Positions 48,868-54,954 of a stretch of DNA of 54,954 nt are shown in pieces; position 1 is the first letter of the stretch, and every line of letters starts with the position of its first letter. Origin of the DNA: Thermoanaerobaculia bacterium. GTDB lineage: Bacteria; Acidobacteriota; Thermoanaerobaculia; Multivoradales; JAHEKO01. Both the position numbers and the translations under genes were made by a program. Where the stretch lies: the NCBI GenBank assembly GCA_945787575.1, contig CALZKB010000001.1, positions 5,164 through 60,117 of the forward strand, given 5' to 3'. The notes beneath the pieces were generated by a model. It worked only from the letters and a program-made list of their open reading frames with translations. It was not told where the DNA came from and ran no database searches.

Positions 48868-49395
48868 ATGAGAGAACGAGCCACGTTGCCGGCGCTACTC
48901 ACCCTGTTGGTGACGCTCGTTGGCTGTGGTCAGCAGACGGGTGACGCGACGGTCGAGGAGATCGCGCGGTTCCCTCTGGACAGCCTCGAAGGCGTCTTGA
49001 CTCGGAGCGGCATCGAGCTGGACTCGGAGGTGACCAGCGACGGCAATGGCTCGGTCCGGATAACCGCCGTGGGGCAGACCGTAGCGCGGCTCTTCGAGGT
49101 CCCTGATCCCGGGGTCGAGAATGCGCGTCTGCTCTATCGCGCCCGCCTCCGAACCGAAAACGTCGCCGGCCAGGTCTACCTGGAGATGTGGTGTCACTTC
49201 GAGGGAAAGGGCGAGTTCTTCTCTCGCGGTCTGCACTCGCCGCTCTCGGGGAGTGTGGACTGGACCACCCAAGAGATCCCATTCTTTCTCCAGGCCGGTG
49301 AGAACCCGGATCTGCTGAAGCTCAACGTGGTCGTCACCGGCCCGGGATCTGTGTGGGTCGATGACATCGTCCTGTCGAAGGGGCCCCTCCAGTAA
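48868..49395 (+). CDS. Exported lipoprotein, hypothetical
   Basis: 175 residues. MRERATLPALLTLLVTLVGC is a lipoprotein signal with lipobox LVGC, cysteine at 20. The mature part is beta-rich and looks like a carbohydrate-binding/jelly-roll type module: FPLDSLEGVLTRSG, LYRARLRTENVAGQVYLEMWCHF and VVVTGPGSVWVDDIVLSKG. I do not recognise a family firmly. GAGGAGCAGCG before ATG 48868 is a reasonable ribosome site. Stands alone after the tRNA genes. Confidence 0.65.
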   Translation: MRERATLPALLTLLVTLVGCGQQTGDATVEEIARFPLDSLEGVLTRSGIELDSEVTSDGNGSVRITAVGQTVARLFEVPDPGVENARLLYRARLRTENVAGQVYLEMWCHFEGKGEFFSRGLHSPLSGSVDWTTQEIPFFLQAGENPDLLKLNVVVTGPGSVWVDDIVLSKGPLQ

Positions 49396-49520
49396 CGATC
49401 GCCGCCAATCTGCGGGCCGACCCCCGCGGGGCGCGCTCGAGTCCGAGTCGCCAGCGTCGACGGGGCTACTCCACCGTGCCGCGAGGTCTCGAGCGCCCTC
49501 GGATCCGAGCTCACTCGCGC

Positions 49521-49946
49521 TCACCACCCAAACCGATCGAGCGGTCCGATCGGGCGAGGAAGCGAGATTGTCTGGCCAACTGCGGGAGGTTCGAAGGTGA
49601 CGTAGCGGCCGTCGTCCCATCGGATCCAGCGGAGGTTGTCGTCGTCGAGTGGCGTAGGAAAGCGGTAGCGCAACGAGCCAGGTGAGCCGTCAGCGGCTAG
49701 CGATAGAATCTCGATCTCGAGTCCGTTGAGGCGCACGAGTTGGCCTGGCGCAAGCGGCTGGGCAACATTGCGAAACAGCCGCCCCAGCGGACCGGCGAAG
49801 AGGCCGCGCTCGAGGTCGACGCGCACGGTGTGCTCATCGATGCGCGCCAACTCGATGGGGGTCGGGCCGGTAGAGAGCGCGCTCAGGCGCCGCGGTCTTG
49901 GCCGGCCTTCGAGCGCTTGCAGGGCGAAAGCCGCTGGGAAGACCTT
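49521..49946 (-). pseudogene. C-terminal remnant of a larger protein
   Basis: A stretch of about 140 codons has the composition of a real protein: KVFPAAFALQALEGR, HTVRVDLERGLFAGPLG, VRLNGLEIEILSLAADGSPGSLRYRF, NLRWIRWDDGRYVTF and EPPAVGQTISLPRPIGPLD. The beginning of the gene is missing: upstream codons in this frame do not look coding and no good start is found. It looks like the C-terminal end of an exported or membrane protein whose N-terminal part was lost. Confidence 0.5.
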
Positions 49947-50230
49947 CCACCCGGCCACCCACGGTGAAGGGCGTCGAGTAGCTCCAATGACGCCCTCCGA
50001 CCGAGACCTCCGGCCTCGCGATCTGCACCAAGCCCCCCTCCAAGGAATACCCGCCGACCGCCCCAATTCCTCTCTGTCGTGCTGGGCTGCAGGCCTCCGG
50101 AGCCGCTCGGGGGTGGTGTAAGTGCCTTCGTTACAGTTACTTCCGCACTTAGACAAAGACGGTATGAGTCTTGCTCTATCCAGTGGCAGCGCTGGCTCAC
50201 TGCCGGGCTACAGGGAAAGGAAGGCGTCAC

Positions 50231-51019
50231 ATGGCAACTCTCGACGGTCCCCTCGATGTGGTCATCAAGAACGATCTGCATGGCCTGCTGCTGATCCCGG
50301 GCAAACCACTGCGCCTCAGGAGAAACGGAAAGGTCGTCGACGTCGGAGAGCTGGAGCTGGACGCTCTCATGATCTTGGATCTAGTCCTCGAAGTGGCGCC
50401 CAAGGGTGGCCCCCCTTCCACCGAAGTCGGCTCGCGCTGGAAATTCGTCTACCGGCGCGCAGGGATCGACTTCGAGTTTTCGGCCGCGCTCACGCCCGAG
50501 GGCTGGTCGGTCGGCTGCTCGCCCAAGGTCCGCACGCTGGGTGCGTGGGCCAAGGAGCGCGATCTCGCCCGCGTGGCTTCGCCCGCGGCGGTGTTCTCGG
50601 ACCGGATCGCTCGAGCCATCTGGTCGAGTGAGGCCAACGGCGACGCCGTCGAATCGGAGCAGCCGGCGACCGCTGACGGTGCCCAGGGCGGGACCGAGGA
50701 AACGGGTCGTGCGGGCGGCGTGGATCTGCGTCAGCACCCGCGGATACCAATCCGGATCGAGATCGAGTTCACCGTCGAGTCGATGAGCTTCTCGGCCCAG
50801 ATCTCGGACCTCGGGGTGGGCGGTGCGTTCGTGGACACCCCCAATCCACTGGCGGAAGGCACCGAGCTCGACTACGAGTTCTGCCTCCCGGGTGACCCGC
50901 GGCCGATCGAGGGTAGGGCGAGAGTAGCTTGGCGGCAGGAGATGTTGGGCATGGGCATCGAGTTCCTCTCGCAGCCGCTGATCTTCGAGGAGAGCCCCCA
51001 ACAGTTTGAGGCCATGTAG
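50231..51019 (+). CDS. PilZ domain protein
   Basis: 262 residues. The last about 95 residues are PilZ: RQHPRIPIRIEIEF (RxxxR c-di-GMP motif R-QHPR), then ISDLGVGGAFVDTPNPLAEGTEL (D-x-S/GxxG motif, DLGVGG) and GRARVAWRQEMLGMGIEFL. The first about 150 residues are a separate uncharacterised domain. Such proteins respond to cyclic di-GMP. ATG 50231 is preceded by AAGGAAGG; the upstream frame to 50171 has no ribosome site. Single gene. Confidence 0.87.
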   Translation: MATLDGPLDVVIKNDLHGLLLIPGKPLRLRRNGKVVDVGELELDALMILDLVLEVAPKGGPPSTEVGSRWKFVYRRAGIDFEFSAALTPEGWSVGCSPKVRTLGAWAKERDLARVASPAAVFSDRIARAIWSSEANGDAVESEQPATADGAQGGTEETGRAGGVDLRQHPRIPIRIEIEFTVESMSFSAQISDLGVGGAFVDTPNPLAEGTELDYEFCLPGDPRPIEGRARVAWRQEMLGMGIEFLSQPLIFEESPQQFEAM

Positions 51020-51180
51020 GCGGATAGGGTTTTGCCGGGGCCACGGAACCTCGCCCCCTTCAGCTAGTCGGTTCGCGCCCGGGGGCGATCTATGCGTCTG
51101 CCGGCGGCGGAGCGGAATCCGCGCGCGGCCCGACGTCGTATACTCTTGCGAGTCCTTCAACGGTTTCCTGGACCGCTGCC

Positions 51181-51432
51181 GTGACCCAGCCATGGGCTGA
51201 ACTCATCGTTCTCGCCATCACCGCCTACGGCCTGATCGGCTTGCTGTTCGCGATCCCGTTCGTAATTCGCGGGGTGCAGGTCATCGACCCGGCGGCAGAG
51301 GGATCGCCGTTCGGTTTTCGACTCCTGATCCTCCCCGGCACCGTCGTTTTGTGGCCGCTTCTCGCCTCTCGCTGGCTGCGTCGGGCCGGGCCGCCCACCG
51401 AACGCAACGACCACCGCGACGCCGCGCGATGA
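51181..51432 (+). CDS. Small conserved-type membrane protein
   Basis: 83 residues from GTG 51181. Two spans: ELIVLAITAYGLIGLLFAIPFVIRG and FRLLILPGTVVLWPLLASRWL with a loop VIDPAAEGSPFG between. The pattern (short loop, FRLLILPG, WPLL) is common in uncharacterised small membrane proteins of many Gram-negative bacteria. It overlaps the next small gene by 4 nt. Function unknown. Confidence 0.6.
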   Translation: MTQPWAELIVLAITAYGLIGLLFAIPFVIRGVQVIDPAAEGSPFGFRLLILPGTVVLWPLLASRWLRRAGPPTERNDHRDAAR

Positions 51433-51587
51433 TCCGTGCGCGGAGAGCCTGGCATCGGCGCTGGTTCCTGCTGATGGCCGTGGTGCTTCCGATTCTCCTC
51501 TTTTTCGCGCTCCGCGATCGACCTCGAGTTCAAACCGTCGAAGAGTTCCCCGAGGCTGCGCGGGCCGAGGCCCCGAGCGAGCGTTGA
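51429..51587 (+). CDS. Small single-span membrane protein
   Basis: 52 residues from ATG 51429, whose ATGA overlaps the previous stop. Basic start [11 protein letters not shown], one span [17 protein letters not shown] and an acidic tail. The overlap with the preceding small membrane protein suggests the two work together. Unknown family. Confidence 0.5.
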   Translation: MIRARRAWHRRWFLLMAVVLPILLFFALRDRPRVQTVEEFPEAARAEAPSER

Positions 51588-51843
51588 CCGCCAGGGGCGC
51601 TCCCTCGCCGCGATCAACGGCGTCACCTCCGAGGCGACCCACATCTACGATCCCGCCGGCACCCTCGGCGGCGCCTACCGCGTGCTCTTCGAGCAGTGGC
51701 GCCTCGCCTTCGAGATCGGTCGAGCGAACCGCGCTCGCGGAGCCCGAATAGCGTCGTTTCGCAGCCTGGCTCGCCTGTCGATGGCGCATCTGCTTCGGCC
51801 TCTCGGCACCGATTCTTGGGCAACAACTCGGGAGTCGGCATAA
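51588..51843 (+). pseudogene. Possible gene remnant (C-terminal end)
   Basis: The frame ending at TAA 51841-51843 reads [17 protein letters not shown], then [32 protein letters not shown] and ends WATTRESA. It has protein-like composition, but no start and ribosome site in front; the part before 51588 is used by the small membrane gene. It may be the end of a gene lost by deletion. I do not recognise the family. Confidence 0.35.
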
Positions 51844-51864
51844 TGAGCCGGGGGGGACTCGACC

Positions 51865-52263
51865 ATGGAACTCGACAACAAGTCGCGAATCGTCAGCTGG
51901 TGCGCCCAGATTCTCGCGGCCGCCATCTTGCTGCAGACTCTCTTCTTCAAGTTCACGGGAGCGCCGGAGTCGGTCTACATCTTCGAGACGCTGGGGATGG
52001 AGCCTTGGAGACGATTCGGCAGCGGCATCTCCGAACTGATCGCCAGCGTGATGCTCCTCGTTCCCGCCACCGCGGCGCTCGGAGGCCTCCTGGCCCTCGG
52101 CGTCATGCTCGGCGCTCTCGGGAGCCACTCCACGAAGCTCGGCATCGAGGTTCAGGGCGACGGGGGACTGTTGTTTGCCCTCGCTTGCGTCGTCTTCGTC
52201 TGCGGTCTCGTCGTCGTCTGGATTCGACGGCGGCAGCTGCCTCTCGTCGGCCACCGGTTCTAG
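51865..52263 (+). CDS. DoxX-like membrane protein
   Basis: 132 residues. Four spans in the DoxX pattern: RIVSWCAQILAAAILLQTLFFKFTGAPESVYIFETLGM, then FGSGISELIASVMLLVPATAALGGLLALGVMLGAL with an HSTKLG loop and a final span FALACVVFVCGLVVVWI. DoxX-family proteins are small membrane proteins linked to redox or thiol stress in some bacteria. Start ATG 51865. Complete. Confidence 0.85.
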   Translation: MELDNKSRIVSWCAQILAAAILLQTLFFKFTGAPESVYIFETLGMEPWRRFGSGISELIASVMLLVPATAALGGLLALGVMLGALGSHSTKLGIEVQGDGGLLFALACVVFVCGLVVVWIRRRQLPLVGHRF

Positions 52264-52280
52264 TAGGCTTCGTCCCCGTG

Positions 52281-53213
52281 ATGGCCACTCGTCTCCGCTT
52301 CGCCGGCGTCGTCATCGCCTGCGGACTGGGGCTGGCCGGCTGCTCCATCCGCTCGCTGGCGATCAACAGTCTTGCCGACGCCCTCGCCGAGAGCGGCTCG
52401 GTCTACGCTTCGGACCGCGACCCCGAGCTGGTTCGTGACGCCCTCCCGTTCGCTCTCAAGACCTTCGAGTCACTGCTCGAGAGCGCGCCTGACAATGTAG
52501 ACCTCCTGACGAGCACCTGCTCCGGATTCACTCAGTATTCGAACGCCTTCGTCGAGGGCGAGAGCAACTACCTGGAGTTCTCGGACTACCTCGAATCGAA
52601 GCGTCTCAGGGAGCGCTCGCTCGAGCTCTACCTGCGGGCGCTCGACTACTGTCTGCGGGGCCTCGAGGTCGGGCACGAGGGGATCCGCGACCGGCTGGTG
52701 GCGAAACCGGAAGACTCAGCGGCCGAGCTCGTTCTCGGCGAGATCGACTTGATCTACTGGACCGCCGCAGCCTGGGGCTCGGCGATCTCGGTGGGTCTGC
52801 ATCGCTTCGACGTCGTTGCCGATCTGCCGGTGGTGCGAGCCCTCTTCGATCGGGCGCTGGCCCTCGAAGACGACTACTCCGACGGCGCTCTGCACGAAGC
52901 CCTGATCAGTCTCGAGGCGCTGCCCGAGGCCATGGGCGGCTCTCGGGAGCGGGCCGAGTATCACTACCGGCGGGCCGTCGAGCTCGCCGACGGGAACAGC
53001 GCCTCGCCGCACGTCAGCTACGCCGCGAGCGTGCTCGTCCCGGCTCAGGAGGCCGACGCCTTCCGGGAGGCACTCGACGCGGCCCTCGAGGTCGACCCGG
53101 ACGCTGCGGTCGAGCTCCGGCTGGCGAACCGCCTCGCCCAGCGGCGAGCCCGCTTCCTCCTCGATCACGTGGAGGATCTCTTCCTGGAGCCTCTGGGAGA
53201 GGGCAGCGGTTGA
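52281..53213 (+). CDS. TRAP transporter TatT-type lipoprotein
   Basis: 310 residues. Lipoprotein signal MATRLRFAGVVIACGLGLAGC (lipobox LAGC) and a helical TPR-like body: FALKTFESLLESAPDNVDLLTST, SYLESKRLRERSLELYLRALDYC and YHYRRAVELADG. The pattern, with the SLADALAESGSVYASDRDPELVRDALPF start, is that of TatT, the periplasmic partner of TRAP binding proteins. ATG 52281 is preferred; GTG 52278 is possible. It overlaps the dctP gene by 4 nt, so they form one unit; no DctQ/DctM genes are seen after them. Confidence 0.86.
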   Translation: MATRLRFAGVVIACGLGLAGCSIRSLAINSLADALAESGSVYASDRDPELVRDALPFALKTFESLLESAPDNVDLLTSTCSGFTQYSNAFVEGESNYLEFSDYLESKRLRERSLELYLRALDYCLRGLEVGHEGIRDRLVAKPEDSAAELVLGEIDLIYWTAAAWGSAISVGLHRFDVVADLPVVRALFDRALALEDDYSDGALHEALISLEALPEAMGGSRERAEYHYRRAVELADGNSASPHVSYAASVLVPAQEADAFREALDAALEVDPDAAVELRLANRLAQRRARFLLDHVEDLFLEPLGEGSG

Positions 53214-54234
53214 GGGGGCGCGTCCTCACGGCACTGGGGATCACGTCGGTGCTCGTTGTCGCGCCGGGCCTTGCTCAAGGTCGTGCTCGAACCCTCAAAC
53301 TGGCGACCCTGATTCCGAGCGGGTCGTTTTGGGACCGCTCCTTGCGGGAGATGGCGGCCGACTGGGAGGAGGCTTCTGGAGGGGAGGTGATCCTCCGGAT
53401 CTACCCCGGCGGCGTGGCCGGTGACGACGGGGACATGGTCCGCAAAGTGCGCATCGGCCAGCTCCAGGCGGCGACCGTGACGGTGGCCGGATTGACCGAG
53501 ATCGATCCGGCATTCGCCCTCTTCGAGGTGCCGATGTTCTTCGACTCCTACGAAGAGCTGTTCCACGTGATCGAGCAGCTGCAGCCGGAGTTCGAGGCGC
53601 GCCTCGAGGACAAGGGCTCCAAGCTCCTGCATTGGGCTCACGGTGGCTGGATCCATTTCTTCACGACCGAACCGGTGGAGGACCTGGCGGCGTTTCGAGA
53701 ACGGCGAGTCTTCGTCTGGGCTGGCAACGACCGGATGACCGCGCTCTGGCGCAAGCACGGCTTCGAGCCGGTGCCGCTAGCGGCGACCGACGTTCTCGTC
53801 GGCTTGGAGACGGGGCTCTTTCACACCTTTCCGTCCACCCCGATCGCGTCGCTGTCGCTGCAGTGGTTTCGATCGGCCCCCTACATGATCGACCTCGGCC
53901 TGGCTCCCCTCGTCGGTGCGACGATCGTCGATCTCGAGAGCTGGCGAGCGATCGATCCGGCCTACCGCTCGCAGCTCGAGGCGGCTTCGGAGCAGGCGGG
54001 GATCGTCATGGCCGCGGAGATCCCCGGCGAGGAGCAGACGGCGATCGTCGCCATGGAGAGCGCGGCTTGAAGATCTTGCGGGTGATCGGTTCCGACGAGG
54101 AAGCGTCATGGCGGGAAGCGACGCAGGCCTTTGCCAGCTCGATGCGCGCCGCGTTCGTCCCCGCGGAGATCATGGACCGCGCCCTGGCCGCGCGAGATGG
54201 ATACCGGCGCGAGCGTCACGGTGCCCCACAATAG
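53210..54234 (+). pseudogene. TRAP transporter substrate-binding protein (DctP), frameshifted near the end
   Basis: From TTG 53210 the protein reads a signal peptide (to about 25), then TLKLATLIPSGSFWDRSLREMAADWEE, IYPGGVAGDDGDMVRKVRIGQLQ, VPMFFDSYEEL and VFVWAGNDRMTALW, as in DctP proteins. The frame stops at 54068-54070 after MESAA. The usual DctP ending follows in the -1 frame: LKILRVIGSDEEASWREATQAF, VPAEIMDRALAARDGYRRE, up to 54234. One missing base near 54058 explains this. It may be a sequencing error, a real pseudogene or (less likely) recoding. It is the partner of TatT. Confidence 0.75.
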
Positions 54235-54355
54235 TCGCAGTCGACCGCGAGGCGCAGACCCCACGCTGCCGAACAGAGCGCTCGTGGTCCGTTGCTGCGA
54301 CGCGGACCGAATCTTTCGATTGGCTCAGCCGTAGTCCGCTTTGAGGGAGGAGACC

Positions 54356-54954
54356 ATGAGCGAAGACTCGATGTCGTTGACCGGACCGTTGACTCGAGGT
54401 TGGGGGCAGATGGTGCAGATGCTCTTCAAGCCGTTCGTCTTGGGCAAGTGGCTGGTTGTCGGCTTCGCCGCTTGGTTGGCCGGGCTGGCCGGAGGTGGTG
54501 GCTCGCACGGGGGGGCGAGCTTCGACGCCGACAGCGACGGAGTCGACGTGACTGCTGGCGCGCGCGAGGCCTGGGACTGGGTCCAGGGCCACGAGCTGAT
54601 GATGGGGGTGATCGCCGGTGCGGTGCTTCTGCTCCTGGCGTTGTTCGTGCTCGTGATCTGGGTCAGCTCGCGTGGCAAGTTCGTCTTTCTCGACGATGTG
54701 GTCCACGACCGGGCGGAGATCCTGGAGCCGTGGCGCCGCTTCAAGCGCATGGGCAACTCGCTCTTCCTGTTCCGGATCGTGGTGGGGCTGCTCTGCTTGC
54801 CGATCGCCCTCGGTTTGCTTTGCTTGTTCGGGTGGCTGGCGGTCGGGCCGGACGGCTGGGTTCACCATGAAGGCGCGGCGTCGATCGCCGGCATCGTGGC
54901 GACCGTGCTGCTCGGCTGCGCTCTAGTCTTCGTGACGCTCTACCTCGTCTTCTT
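54356..54954 (+). CDS. DUF4013/DUF7544-like membrane protein (partial, runs off the right edge)
   Basis: At least 199 residues from ATG 54356, preceded by GAGGGAGGAG. It begins SLTGPLTRGWGQMVQMLFKPFVLGKWLVVGFAAWLAGL, has a glycine-rich loop, a strong span VIAGAVLLLLALFVLVIWVSS, a charged loop with FVFLDDVVHDRAEILEPWRRFKRMGNSLF and more spans. This layout matches the uncharacterised membrane family around DUF4013/DUF7544. The 3' end is outside the window. Confidence 0.65.
   Translation, partial: MSEDSMSLTGPLTRGWGQMVQMLFKPFVLGKWLVVGFAAWLAGLAGGGGSHGGASFDADSDGVDVTAGAREAWDWVQGHELMMGVIAGAVLLLLALFVLVIWVSSRGKFVFLDDVVHDRAEILEPWRRFKRMGNSLFLFRIVVGLLCLPIALGLLCLFGWLAVGPDGWVHHEGAASIAGIVATVLLGCALVFVTLYLVF

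Noticed and set aside
1-54954. CRISPR arrays, IS elements, prophage genes, rRNA
   Set aside because: No regular repeat-spacer pattern, transposase, integrase or rRNA sequence was seen.

Overview
The window is high-GC, gene-dense DNA with operons on both strands and many stop/start overlaps (ATGA, GTGA, TTGA) and GTG/TTG starts. Exported lipoproteins, an AhpC-like selenoprotein, a TatT/DctP TRAP pair, a sensor Ser/Thr kinase and a sugar-phosphate microcompartment suggest a Gram-negative, Acidobacteriota-like bacterium. That placement is inference from gene content only; there is no rRNA here.

Layout. (1) 1-6619: end of a membrane-protein gene on the minus strand, then a plus-strand arsenic-type cluster: DUF2064 glycosyltransferase, ArsM methyltransferase, a complete PstSCAB-type ABC transporter and a radical SAM enzyme. 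From arsM to the radical SAM gene every junction overlaps by 1-8 nt. (2) 6620-7242: no gene; a ~400 bp imperfect palindromic element, then a strong promoter with two identical-type palindromic operators. (3) 7243-16668: a bacterial microcompartment (BMC) locus for nucleoside/deoxyribose-phosphate breakdown: winged-helix regulator, RpiB-like/DeoC fusion, two BMC-T, one BMC-H and three BMC-P shell proteins, CoA-acylating aldehyde dehydrogenase, then a small PHA-system-like protein, two purine nucleoside phosphorylases, pyrimidine-nucleoside phosphorylase and cytidine deaminase. (4) 16706-33432: housekeeping and accessory genes, including several more nucleic-acid salvage genes (NUDIX, TatD, Upp, NupC) and a peroxiredoxin-like selenoprotein with an in-frame UGA and a SECIS-like hairpin. 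(5) 33449-42039: glycerol kinase-like/GDPD, methyltransferase, TrkH-TrkA potassium uptake and a GMC oxidoreductase with its small subunit, all on the minus strand. (6) 42196-45926: LysM/FecR-like envelope protein coupled to a membrane sensor Ser/Thr kinase. (7) 45969-48611: tRNA-Pro, tRNA-Arg(TCT), a 2.25 kb insert (PadR regulator and permease-like protein) bounded by a 50 bp duplication of the tRNA-Arg 3' end, then tRNA-His and tRNA-Arg(CCG). (8) 48868-54954: lipoprotein, gene remnants, PilZ protein, small membrane proteins, DoxX, TatT and a frameshifted DctP, ending in a partial membrane protein.

How the genes work together. The BMC locus reads as a route from nucleosides to acetyl-CoA: NupC (outside the operon) could import nucleosides; Cdd, PNP and Pdp release bases and (deoxy)ribose-1-phosphate; DeoC cleaves deoxyribose-5-phosphate to glyceraldehyde-3-phosphate and acetaldehyde; the aldehyde dehydrogenase turns acetaldehyde into acetyl-CoA inside the shell. 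Phosphopentomutase, PduL-type phosphotransacylase and alcohol dehydrogenase are not in the window. The arsenic-type cluster suggests uptake of an oxyanion (phosphate or arsenate) linked to arsenic methylation and further radical-SAM/glycosyltransferase chemistry. Both are functional inferences from family membership and gene order.
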